A stretch of 36,077 nucleotides of DNA from a virus, in the IMG/VR virus record IMGVR_UViG_3300009158_000112, positions 1 through 36,077 of that record; one strand, 5' to 3'. This document shows positions 12,971 through 20,929 of the stretch, piece by piece (position 1 is the first letter of the stretch; each line of letters starts with the position of its first letter). The notes below the pieces were generated by a model. It saw nothing but the letters and a program-made list of their open reading frames with translations. It was not told where the DNA came from and searched no databases. The position numbers and the translations under genes are program-made.

Positions 12971-13708
12971 ATGAGCGAAAAAGAACTTATAGAAGACATT
13001 AATAACGAAATCACCTTTTCTGGTGCATTACCATATTCTCTTCCAGAAAAAGAGATTAAACGTATCATCACAAACGATTGTCGATATTTTTGGGATAACT
13101 GGAGACATGCAGTAGAGAGCAGATATCTGTTATTACCGCTTGAACTGTTTAAAAATGCAACATTTAAAAAGTTTAGACAAATCCAATTACCAGACTGTGT
13201 ACAATTTGTCGTTGATTTTAAAGAAGCACGCGGTGGAGGTTCAATGTTTGGAACAATTGACCGAGATTTTGCTGAACAAAAATTCATCGGATCTGAAATT
13301 TACTTGACACCATTTGTTGGAGAAAGTTTAGTGTATCGTACCGTTATTTTCTCATTCTTAGATCTTACTAAAAGTTTTATGATTGACTCAATTGCGTATG
13401 ATTACAATAAGAACACTAAAATGCTTGGAGTTTTAGGTAGAACTCCACCAGCTAACGCAGTTCTTCGAGTTTATAAAAAACTTGAACCTGATAAATTATA
13501 TGAGGATGAGGTGTTTCAAAGATATGTTCGTGCTCACTCAAAAGTAAGACTTGCGCATATGTTACAAACATTCAATTATACTTTGCCTGGAGACGTTACT
13601 GTAAATTATCAGAATATCACAACTACTGCTGAAAAGGAGATGGAAGAAGTTAAAGCAATGATGAAGGGAGAAAACACTCCCGATTGGATGTTTTTAGTTC
13701 ATCAATAA
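12971..13708 (+). CDS. Structural protein next to the gp25 wedge (245 aa)
   Basis: 245 residues starting MSEKELIEDINNEITFSGAL. The frame extends upstream to 12896 inside the previous gene; the ATG at 12971 is preferred. The protein is mixed alpha/beta without membrane segments (WDNWRHAVESRYLLLPLELF, DRDFAEQKFIGSEIYLTPFV). I cannot assign it to a T4 gene. Position 5 nt upstream of the gp25 homologue, in the same operon, suggests a baseplate or tail component. Confidence 0.6.
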   Translation: MSEKELIEDINNEITFSGALPYSLPEKEIKRIITNDCRYFWDNWRHAVESRYLLLPLELFKNATFKKFRQIQLPDCVQFVVDFKEARGGGSMFGTIDRDFAEQKFIGSEIYLTPFVGESLVYRTVIFSFLDLTKSFMIDSIAYDYNKNTKMLGVLGRTPPANAVLRVYKKLEPDKLYEDEVFQRYVRAHSKVRLAHMLQTFNYTLPGDVTVNYQNITTTAEKEMEEVKAMMKGENTPDWMFLVHQ

Positions 13709-13713
13709 TTAAT

Positions 13714-14091
13714 ATGGCACAACTTAGAGATTTTTATCTTAGACCTGAAACTGACCCAGCATATCGACCAGAACAACTCGAAGTGCATGAGGACCTTGAG
13801 TCTGCTCTACAGCAGATTAAGATGACGCTATTCACTAAAAAAGGAGAAGTTCTTGGAGAACCTGATTTTGGACTCGATGTCGAAAAGTACCTATTTGAAT
13901 TTACAATTGATCCGTTTGCTCTTACTAAAGAAGCAGGCGGACAAATTAACAAGTATGTTGGCGAAGCTAGAAAAAGAAATATTGGAGTTCGTCCAGCATC
14001 ATATTCAGATGATCGAGCAGGTCGTGAAATATTTGTCTTACTGATAGATATACCGGAGCTTAAAAATCCACTCTCAATCTTTTACGATTAA
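13714..14091 (+). CDS. 25: gp25-like baseplate wedge protein
   Basis: 125 residues starting MAQLRDFYLRPETDPAYRPE. The central GEVLGEPDFGLDVEKYLFEF and the C-terminal helix-strand pattern ending LLIDIPELKNPLSIFYD match the gp25/W family (EPDFG is typical). T4 gp25 is a baseplate wedge subunit that helps initiate sheath assembly. The ATG at 13714 is chosen over an upstream in-frame codon at 13684 that lies inside the preceding gene. A bidirectional terminator follows. Confidence 0.85.
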   Translation: MAQLRDFYLRPETDPAYRPEQLEVHEDLESALQQIKMTLFTKKGEVLGEPDFGLDVEKYLFEFTIDPFALTKEAGGQINKYVGEARKRNIGVRPASYSDDRAGREIFVLLIDIPELKNPLSIFYD

Positions 14092-14092
14092 A

Positions 14093-14118
14093 CAAAAAAA
14101 TCCCCAATTGGGGATTTT
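14093..14118. terminator. Bidirectional terminator between convergent genes
   Basis: AAAATCCCC (14097-14105) pairs perfectly with GGGGATTTT (14110-14118) across AATT, with A and T runs on both sides. It sits between the plus-strand gp25 gene and the minus-strand peptidase gene. Confidence 0.85.
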
Positions 14119-14144
14119 GTAGTTTTATAAGAATAGTAAAAGGT

Positions 14145-14957
14145 TTATAAACCTTTTGCCGTTAACCATGCTCGCATAGCTGCTGCCAGTGTAATATCTG
14201 CACTACTTGCAAGATTCGGCGCTGGCACAGGTGCTGGTGCAGGAACTGTATTTGGAAGCAATACGATAACATCTCCTTGCTGACTAAGCAAAGTACCCAG
14301 GTCAGTAAATGTTAAATAAAATCTTCCACTTAATCCCCAAGAAGTACCCCATGAATTATCGAACCAGACTCTTGAATTAGGAACATCAATTTGTCTAGCA
14401 ACAATTTCATGACCGCCGGCTAGAGAACCTGTTATTTTTACTCGACCGTCTCTGTCTGGAAAAGTCATTCCATTGTACCAATTAATACCAACAAGTATTG
14501 GATATTGTGTTAATGCAAGTAGAGCATCATTTAAAGTAAATGTGTGTTGATATCCAGATATAATACCAGCTGATTGCAATGCTTTTGCGATTGATAAACC
14601 AGTAGAGCCAAAGTCATTTGGCGGATATGGACCACTTCCATCAATTATTTCAGCATCTGAATAAAGTGCAAGTGCGCCTATTTGATTTAATGGATATTTG
14701 CTAACTTTAGGAAGCGTGTTAAATAATGGATCAGTTGCAAGTGCCCCGACTCCAGCATTACCTGTACAACTTCCAACATTTCCTTGATTTAATATGGAAA
14801 TATGTCTAGGATGTGTTACTGATGCAAGAGAGCGGCCTCGAGTATCAAAGGCAAAATTTCGAGACCTTGAATCATGATAAACATTTCTTTTAAGTCTAGG
14901 ATCAGTACTTGGAATTCGTTCCTTTACTATTATTATTTTATCCATTGTATTACTCAT
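14145..14957 (-). CDS. Papain-like (family C1) cysteine peptidase
   Basis: 270 residues. The catalytic set is complete: oxyanion-hole Q58 and nucleophile C64 in LNQGNVGSCTGNAG, H183 in LAGGHEIVARQ, and N201 in WFDNSWGTSWGLSGRFYL. There is no signal peptide. A Pro/Ala linker (PAPAPVPAP) leads to a short amphipathic C-terminal helix (ITLAAAMRAWLTAKG). The gene directly follows the portal gene on the same strand, where T4 carries genes 67, 68 and 21 (prohead protease). A role in capsid maturation or as a virion-borne protease is therefore attractive but unproven; degradation of host proteins or of the cell wall is an alternative. Confidence 0.85.
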   Translation of the reverse strand: MSNTMDKIIIVKERIPSTDPRLKRNVYHDSRSRNFAFDTRGRSLASVTHPRHISILNQGNVGSCTGNAGVGALATDPLFNTLPKVSKYPLNQIGALALYSDAEIIDGSGPYPPNDFGSTGLSIAKALQSAGIISGYQHTFTLNDALLALTQYPILVGINWYNGMTFPDRDGRVKITGSLAGGHEIVARQIDVPNSRVWFDNSWGTSWGLSGRFYLTFTDLGTLLSQQGDVIVLLPNTVPAPAPVPAPNLASSADITLAAAMRAWLTAKGL

Positions 14958-14975
14958 TTTTTATTATTTATTTAG
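14958..14975 (-). promoter_or_regulatory. Candidate late promoter motif
   Basis: On the minus strand CTAAATAAATAATAAAAA directly precedes the ATG of the peptidase and overlaps the end of the portal gene. It matches the recurrent late-type motif, though being next to the start it could also serve as an A-rich leader. Confidence 0.45.
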
Positions 14976-16675
14976 AGTTGACCAGTACCTTTAGTTTCTC
15001 CACCTTCAATTGTTTCAGACCCGGCTTCTGCTGCTGGTGCTGATGGTGCAGCTCCGCCTCCGCCGGCACCAGCACCGGCTCCTCCAGCAGCTCCTGCGAC
15101 TGAATCAGGTTCGGCATCATCTTTTGAATCAAACCATTGTTGATTTGCTTCAATTTCAGATTCAGTCATTTTAAGTTCCTTACGAATCAAGTACTCAGTT
15201 GAGAAGAACGGTGTTCCATCATCTCTAGTGATTCCTTTCTTAGCAGTGAATGATGCAATACGTTTCGCTTCGATTTCGTTTTCCTTAATTTCTTCGAATA
15301 CATTATCATTATGGTAGGTAATACCGATTGCATTTACGAATTTATGGTCATCGGCTAACTCCGGAAAATCTAAACACATTTGTAAGTACCAAGGTTTAAT
15401 TATTAATTCTGAGAAGGCAGAACGTAGTCGTTTAATAAATTTCTGATAACGAATTTCCTCACGACTAATACCTTCGGCATTAAGTGTGAATGCTCCCATA
15501 CCACTTTGACCTTCCCAACGAGAATATGGAATTTTAGAGTCCATTTTTAATTTCTTATAAAAGTAATTTAGCAATTCGGAACCAGATAAATTTGGTCCAG
15601 GATAAGCTAGTGTATCGATCTTCACCTGTTGATTTTGATCGTTTACTGGAAGAACATAATTTTTATAGAATAAGATATTTGGTTTACCGTCTACTGCTAA
15701 TTCACCAGTGTCTCCATTAAATGAAATATCTTCTTTTAATAAGTTCATAAATTCACGAACGTCTTCTTGACTCTTTTGTAAACTTTTAGAACCTACTGGA
15801 ACAGTTGTGGTCAAACGAATTGGCGCATTCATTACGTGCCAAATAACTTTACTGTGCTCAATAACACGAAGTAGATTAAAAGAACGAATTAAACGTTCAA
15901 CAAATGAAACACGTTTTGTTCTAAAGTGATTTGCGTATGAAATATAGATAATTTGCGAGTCATTTAATACTCGAGTTCCTCCATTAGATAGGTCATATTG
16001 TAACCATTGTAGGAACAGCTTGCCCTTTGCATCTTTTTGTAACTGTGGTGAAATACTTGCGGGGTCAAGTTCTTTAAAACCAATAATTTCAGTTGGTTTT
16101 TGTAAATCGTTATATACTATTTCAAAACACAAGTGGCCTTCAACTAAGAATTGGAACGCATACTGCCATGCAGAAATACCGCCATTGAATCCCCAAGCAT
16201 TATACATCTTGTCGAAATTATCAATGTGACGCTTTACTACTTTTTCTTGGAAATTAAGTCTTTCCTCTTTTGTAGATCCGCGATACATGATTTTTCCGGT
16301 TAAATCTGTTGCATAACAAAAACGATTTTCATCATCGTTAACAATCATATCATCTACGATTGTTTCAAGGATAAATTCGATTTCGCCATTTGATGCAACG
16401 TCACGAAGGCGTTCACGTTTCACTACGTAATCCAACTGGAAGAAGGCAATTGCCTTTGATCGAAGCTGTGAGGTAGTATCGGCAATTGCCATTGAGAATT
16501 TAAGTAAATCATCACCAGGACCAAGTCGAGTTGATCGTGCTGCAATTTGGCTCTCAATGAAACCAATCGCTTGTGAGTTTTTAAGAAGTAAGTCTTCGTA
16601 CTTTGTACCGAATTTGCTTAGTCCAGCTAATTTGCCGCTAGAACGTCCTCTTGGTGTATCTAAAAATCCACTCAT
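14972..16675 (-). CDS. 20: Portal vertex protein (gp20-like)
   Basis: 567 residues, similar to T4 gp20 (about 520), the dodecameric portal through which DNA enters the head. Characteristic segments include EFILETIVDDMIVNDDENRF (about residues 97-116), FLVEGHLCFEIVYND, RTKRVSFVERLIRSFNLLRV, APIRLTTTVPVG, and KLKMDSKIPYSRWEGQSGMG followed by ISREEIRYQKFIKRLRSAFS. The last 50 residues are an unusual G/A-rich low-complexity tail. Downstream on the strand is the peptidase; upstream are a virion gene and gp4, so this is a head-assembly operon. Confidence 0.92.
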   Translation of the reverse strand: MSGFLDTPRGRSSGKLAGLSKFGTKYEDLLLKNSQAIGFIESQIAARSTRLGPGDDLLKFSMAIADTTSQLRSKAIAFFQLDYVVKRERLRDVASNGEIEFILETIVDDMIVNDDENRFCYATDLTGKIMYRGSTKEERLNFQEKVVKRHIDNFDKMYNAWGFNGGISAWQYAFQFLVEGHLCFEIVYNDLQKPTEIIGFKELDPASISPQLQKDAKGKLFLQWLQYDLSNGGTRVLNDSQIIYISYANHFRTKRVSFVERLIRSFNLLRVIEHSKVIWHVMNAPIRLTTTVPVGSKSLQKSQEDVREFMNLLKEDISFNGDTGELAVDGKPNILFYKNYVLPVNDQNQQVKIDTLAYPGPNLSGSELLNYFYKKLKMDSKIPYSRWEGQSGMGAFTLNAEGISREEIRYQKFIKRLRSAFSELIIKPWYLQMCLDFPELADDHKFVNAIGITYHNDNVFEEIKENEIEAKRIASFTAKKGITRDDGTPFFSTEYLIRKELKMTESEIEANQQWFDSKDDAEPDSVAGAAGGAGAGAGGGGAAPSAPAAEAGSETIEGGETKGTGQL

Positions 16676-16690
16676 ATATTATTATTATTA

Positions 16691-17308
16691 TTATATTGAA
16701 TTTGCCATAAACTCTTCAAAAACTCGTTCCATACTAAGGTTATCTGGGAAAAGTCCGATCTGGGAAAACCTAGGTCGGATCATCATTCCAAAATTATCCC
16801 AATCTATTAATCGAGCTTCTGCGATATCGTCTATATTATATTTATTTATTGAATAGTTTAGGTTAGAGAAACCTATGATTTGACTTAGAATAGTTGTATT
16901 CACTAAATAAAAGCGCTGATCTATTAATTGTCGCTCAGCCAATGGCATAAGTTTACCATCTCGATATAAGTGCGGAAATCCGTTCTTTGCAGAAAATTCA
17001 TAGTATGCCTCCAGTAGTTTTGTACTAACCGGAATCGGCATTGTTCTTAAATTAAGAATAATCGCAGTTTCTTTCCAATTATCATGGAATAGAACTAACC
17101 CACATGGACGTAAATCATAATATGGTTTACCACTGGCCAGCTGAGGAACTATTTCTTCTGTTAAGTTAGGAACATTACTAACAATTTTAAGAGAATAGAA
17201 TCTACCAGGTATGAATTGACCTCGACGTTGAATAACTCCAAGAGTCTCTGCAACTTGAGTTAGATCAAGTCTACCGTTATTTTTCTCTATTTCTTCAAAT
17301 TTCTTCAA
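16691..17308 (-). CDS. Phage structural-type protein upstream of portal (205 aa)
   Basis: 205 residues starting MKKFEEIEKNNGRLDLTQVA. GQFIPGRFYSLKIVSN, PYYDLRPCGLVLFHDN and LNLRTMPIPVSTKLLEAYY (about residues 31-105) give the order PG-Y-PYYD-P-NL-P-R/K-LL that I have seen in a protein family of T4-like cyanophages and their relatives, with no sure function (structural or DNA-end associated). The gene is between gp4 and the portal on the same strand, so a role in the head or head-tail joint is likely. It starts MKKFEEI; no targeting cleavage site is obvious. Confidence 0.65.
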   Translation of the reverse strand: MKKFEEIEKNNGRLDLTQVAETLGVIQRRGQFIPGRFYSLKIVSNVPNLTEEIVPQLASGKPYYDLRPCGLVLFHDNWKETAIILNLRTMPIPVSTKLLEAYYEFSAKNGFPHLYRDGKLMPLAERQLIDQRFYLVNTTILSQIIGFSNLNYSINKYNIDDIAEARLIDWDNFGMMIRPRFSQIGLFPDNLSMERVFEEFMANSI

Positions 17309-17328
17309 ACTGCTAAACTTTAGATATT

Positions 17329-17832
17329 TTACACCTTACTGAATAAAAAGTTTTCGGTTATTATCCCGAAACGCATTTCATGTTTACTTGCATAAAGTCT
17401 AGCTGCCGCAAACTTTGCATTATTAATAATATATGCTTTCGCATGACGTGCATAATTTAAGGTCTGCTTCTCAGTAAGTCTCTTTGGCGGTTCAGGTGGA
17501 GTCAAATACTTGTTCGGTTTGACTTCAATTAACCATTTATTTAGTGAATCATTTGTACCCTTAGTTGCCATATAACAATCAATCCAATAAGTACATTCTT
17601 TTTTTAGAATCGGATTGAAATAAGGAACACCTACTGGCTCAGATGCATATTCAACAACTGCATCATTCTGATCACAATAGGTTAGGAATTTAAGTTCCCA
17701 ACTTGAACGATATATGATTTTACTAAGATCACCTGTATATTTGTGTGGGTTGTGCGGAGTAAAATACCCTTGCTTGACTCGACCATTTTGAGGTTTCAAA
17801 AAGTCATGTATGTCTCTTTCCTTTTTTGCCAT
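17329..17832 (-). CDS. 4: Head completion protein (gp4-like, PD-(D/E)XK fold)
   Basis: 167 residues matching T4 gp4 (about 150). Shared features are the N-terminal G...PHKYTGDLSKIIYRSSWELKF, then EYASEPVGVPYFNP, YWIDCYMATK and WLIEVKPNKYLTPPEPP, with Q-rich helices and a closing FGIITENF. The IYRSSWE-x-D-x-IEVKP arrangement is the nuclease-like core (E48, D82 region, E104-K106 region by position). T4 gp4 acts late in head completion so that tails can join. It is the first gene of the head operon. Confidence 0.9.
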   Translation of the reverse strand: MAKKERDIHDFLKPQNGRVKQGYFTPHNPHKYTGDLSKIIYRSSWELKFLTYCDQNDAVVEYASEPVGVPYFNPILKKECTYWIDCYMATKGTNDSLNKWLIEVKPNKYLTPPEPPKRLTEKQTLNYARHAKAYIINNAKFAAARLYASKHEMRFGIITENFLFSKV

Positions 17833-17844
17833 ATATTATTATAT

Positions 17845-17874
17845 ATTAAAAAAGGAGCCGAGCTGGCTCCCTTT
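17845..17874 (-). terminator. Rho-independent terminator
   Basis: On the minus strand GGAGCC (17870-17865) and GGCTCC (17859-17854) form a stem around AGCTC, followed by TTTTTT. It lies downstream of the acidic 110-residue gene and upstream of gp4. No gene lies in 17833-17915. Confidence 0.85.
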
Positions 17875-17915
17875 AACTCTGTACCCATCGGCACGAGGAA
17901 ATAATTAAGTAACGC

Positions 17916-18248
17916 TTAATCTTCTAAGTGATCTGCAATAAATTGATCAGCTTCTTCTGGACCAATTTTACCAAGTTCAACCAATTTAACTATTAGCGCT
18001 GCGATTGCAAGTTTTTCAGGAACATCTTCTTCTGACATTTCAAGCTCGTTCTTTTCAAAAGCAGTAGTTAAGTCGTTAAATGCTGCTTCTGCTGCTTCTG
18101 CAACTTCTTCTTCAGAACCAACGAGTTCGACTAACGCATCTAACATAGTTTCATCAAGATTTAATTCATCAAGTACTGCAGCATCTGATGGATTATCTCC
18201 GCAGGTAGTGCAATTTGAGAATTCGTTAAGTGACATGATTCTTTTCAT
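17916..18248 (-). CDS. Acidic small protein with N-terminal targeting-like motif (110 aa)
   Basis: 110 residues starting MKRIMSLNEFSNCTTCGDNP. RIMSLNEF fits the FxEF-type motif, and a CTTC pair follows. The rest is highly acidic and helical (ELVGSEEEVAEAAEAAFNDL). It could be a head scaffold or internal protein; no family is recognised. A late-type motif lies 14 nt upstream and a strong terminator downstream, so it is probably transcribed alone. Confidence 0.65.
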   Translation of the reverse strand: MKRIMSLNEFSNCTTCGDNPSDAAVLDELNLDETMLDALVELVGSEEEVAEAAEAAFNDLTTAFEKNELEMSEEDVPEKLAIAALIVKLVELGKIGPEEADQFIADHLED

Positions 18249-18261
18249 GATTTATCTGATA

Positions 18262-18276
18262 TTTTTATTATTTATT
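18262..18276 (-). promoter_or_regulatory. Candidate late promoter motif
   Basis: On the minus strand AATAAATAATAAAAA, ending 14 nt before the ATG at 18248 and touching the primase stop codon. Confidence 0.55.
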
Positions 18277-19417
18277 AAACAAGCATCAGATCGAATGCAG
18301 AATTTGAAAAGTATTTATCCAGAAAGTCATTAAATGAGTCAAATGTTAATTCAGAATCGCGAATAAGTAAGAAGCGATATAGGTCATTAATATCTTTGAT
18401 TTCATCACGAATAATTTTAGCGGCAGTCGGGTAGGTTTTACGTAAATCATACATTATTTTACACCATAGAAATACAGTATACCCTTTCATTAACAATTCA
18501 AGGCTGTGTTGCTTTCCAGCTTTATCATTATCGAATAAGATTCGTGAGTTCTTCTTAGTTACTAGGCTTGCTAACAATTGTTTGCTTTTTGTTACGCCAG
18601 TTGTTGCTAAACAGTTTCGAACAAACATTGCATCAATTTGTCCCTCAGTGATTGTAATCATCTGAGTGAAATTGATGTTTAGGATATTGAAATAGTTATT
18701 GATTGAATTGACTTCAGTTATAAATTCGTCTTCTAAATCATTAAGTAGACCAGTCTTCTTAAAATCAGTGTAGTTTTTGATATTATATTTTGGTCCAGGA
18801 TAGTTATCATCAATGTATCGAATGGCAAAGCCAAGTACTCTACCTGATTTAAGGTCAAGATTAAAAAGATAGATTTTATCTTCTCTTGAATCATAATAAC
18901 AGCTTTGTTCAAATACTGGAAGTCGATTAATCTTTCGTTTATCAACAAATTTTCCAATTGGACTTTCAGGATCGGCTTCTGAACATGGACTAAGAGCAAA
19001 TCGACTAATTAGGTCACGAAAGACTAGAAGTTTCTGACCGACTTCTCGATTGATTAGAAATTCAATTAAAAATCCTCGTTTCTTTGTTGAGGTAGTCGGT
19101 TTGTATTCAAGTTTCTTGGCACTTACTCCAGGAACACCGAGCTGATATTTTTGTGCAAAATTAGATATAAACTTATCTAGCTTGATCCAAACAGAACAGC
19201 CATCATTGAAGCACTTATATGTTTGAGTAGATAGGTATAGATTTCCGCGTTTTTTATTTGGGTCACGTTCTGAGTCACCACAATAAGGACAAGCAAAATT
19301 AAGCTTATCATCATCGGTGTCATTTATCTGCTGGCGAATCTGATCTCCAGGAAAACGTTTTTTAAGAACGTCTTGACAAAATTCAGTTACAGAGTACGTC
19401 GTTTCCAATTTAAACAT
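18275..19417 (-). CDS. 61: DnaG-type DNA primase (gp61-like)
   Basis: 380 residues. The N-terminal zinc-binding domain has C43-x2-C46 in FACPYCGDSERDPNKKRG and a second pair in YKCFNDGCSVWI. The RNA polymerase/TOPRIM core follows: ITITEGQIDAMFVRN (E about residue 255) and SRILFDNDKAGKQHSL (DND about residue 295). It makes RNA primers at the replication fork together with the helicase. Its ATG overlaps the last codon of the polymerase fragment (19417), so polymerase and primase are probably translated together; T4 does not have this arrangement. Confidence 0.88.
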   Translation of the reverse strand: MFKLETTYSVTEFCQDVLKKRFPGDQIRQQINDTDDDKLNFACPYCGDSERDPNKKRGNLYLSTQTYKCFNDGCSVWIKLDKFISNFAQKYQLGVPGVSAKKLEYKPTTSTKKRGFLIEFLINREVGQKLLVFRDLISRFALSPCSEADPESPIGKFVDKRKINRLPVFEQSCYYDSREDKIYLFNLDLKSGRVLGFAIRYIDDNYPGPKYNIKNYTDFKKTGLLNDLEDEFITEVNSINNYFNILNINFTQMITITEGQIDAMFVRNCLATTGVTKSKQLLASLVTKKNSRILFDNDKAGKQHSLELLMKGYTVFLWCKIMYDLRKTYPTAAKIIRDEIKDINDLYRFLLIRDSELTFDSFNDFLDKYFSNSAFDLMLV

Positions 19418-20859
19418 TAGTCTTCAGTTGCGTCATCCTCTTCGAGTTTACTAAGAGCTACTGCTTTCTTTTTAGTTATGCGTTTGAGATATTTTTCAAG
19501 TTCAAACTTCGGAACAATTATCGAGTTTAAGCCATATTTTGTGATTATTGAAAGATATTCAGCAAAATCATTTTCTGGAATATCTGCATCCGGATTACCG
19601 ATAATTTTCCAGAATTTTTCTGGTACTTCAACATATTCTAATGTGTCCTGATCGACAACATATAGTGGATAAATTTGGTCATCGGTTAAAGGTTTCTTAC
19701 TCTTCACCGTAATTAGTTCAACGCTACGTTTAAGATTAGAATCAAGCGAACTCATCTTCATCGCTTCCAATAAACGATTTACTGGCTCGACAATTAGCGA
19801 AAAGAATTGAATATCACGATCAATCGGCGGTGCAAGCTCAGGTGGATAATTTTCAGGAGAATATGCGAACACATCAAAATTATGTTCATTTGACGCACAA
19901 TAATAAAATTTAATCTTATCGCCTTCGCGAATAGACGCATATTTCTTATTTAAACCTGTTTTAAGTAAGAGATAATTATAACAGGCAGCTGCTCTTGGAA
20001 AGATTGCGATACCTTTGCGCAACGATAACGTTTCAATGTTATCAACGTATTTATTATATACACGAATTCTAAAATTGAATGCGATATCATCGATTGGCAA
20101 CTCCATATATTCATCCTTGAGTGCTTGTAATTGAGGAACTAAGTCACGTTCGATATTTAGATTCTTACCAATTTCCATCACATACTCAGTAAGCACAGTC
20201 AATTTCTTTCTGGCCCAAATCGGATATGACCCTTTAACTGGTTCAAGACCCTTGATAATCAATTGTCGCTTTTCCTTTGGAATAAGTTCCATTGCTGGAT
20301 TTGGGTCGTACGCTACTTTAATTGCATAATTTTTCTTCTTCAACCAGATACCATATTCAGATAGATTTTCGAGCTTGAATTTAAGACGGTTCTTCGTATT
20401 AAATACTCTGCCATATTTTTCAAAGCAGGCATCAAAATAGTTAGAAAGTCGATGCTGATCAATTGCGACACATAATTTCAATGACTCATCTCGAGTTAAC
20501 GTGATGCCCTCTATTGAACTAAGTGCAGAATCAAATTGAACATATATCGAGTCAGTATCTGTATAGATCGCAGCCTCTTCTGTGACCTGATGAATAACAT
20601 ATTGATCGATACCTAACGTCTTGTGCAATTCAGTATCCAAGTGCCACTTTGCTTGAAAATAGTGATTTACTGCCTTAATACTAAACTTAATTAGGTCCTG
20701 ACCTTGTAAAGTAATCGATTGGGCAATATCCGGATTATAAAAGTAGAACCACTTATTTCCAAATGCACCATATATACTGTTGATCAAGATCTTTATTGCA
20801 TTTTGCTTAAGATCAAGTTTTTTAATTTGTCGTGTCGTATCTTCCATATGTAATATCAT
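19417..20859 (-). CDS. 43: Family B DNA polymerase, C-terminal half (split gp43)
   Basis: 480 residues corresponding to about the last 350-400 residues of T4 gp43 with extra length. Motif B is at the very start (KILINSIYGAFGN, residues 23-35) and motif C follows (IYTDTDSIYVQF, with D101 and D103). The 3'-5' exonuclease domain and motif A (D-x2-SLYP) are absent and are not encoded anywhere else in the window, so the protein needs a partner made from a distant gene. The break falls between motifs A and B in the fingers. An endonuclease gene lies 70 nt from its start on the other strand. Confidence 0.88.
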   Translation of the reverse strand: MILHMEDTTRQIKKLDLKQNAIKILINSIYGAFGNKWFYFYNPDIAQSITLQGQDLIKFSIKAVNHYFQAKWHLDTELHKTLGIDQYVIHQVTEEAAIYTDTDSIYVQFDSALSSIEGITLTRDESLKLCVAIDQHRLSNYFDACFEKYGRVFNTKNRLKFKLENLSEYGIWLKKKNYAIKVAYDPNPAMELIPKEKRQLIIKGLEPVKGSYPIWARKKLTVLTEYVMEIGKNLNIERDLVPQLQALKDEYMELPIDDIAFNFRIRVYNKYVDNIETLSLRKGIAIFPRAAACYNYLLLKTGLNKKYASIREGDKIKFYYCASNEHNFDVFAYSPENYPPELAPPIDRDIQFFSLIVEPVNRLLEAMKMSSLDSNLKRSVELITVKSKKPLTDDQIYPLYVVDQDTLEYVEVPEKFWKIIGNPDADIPENDFAEYLSIITKYGLNSIIVPKFELEKYLKRITKKKAVALSKLEEDDATED

Positions 20860-20929
20860 ACTAAATATTTGACATAAGTTTAAACTAAAAGTAAGGTGCG
20901 TAGTAATATATAAATAAAAGAAAAAGATT

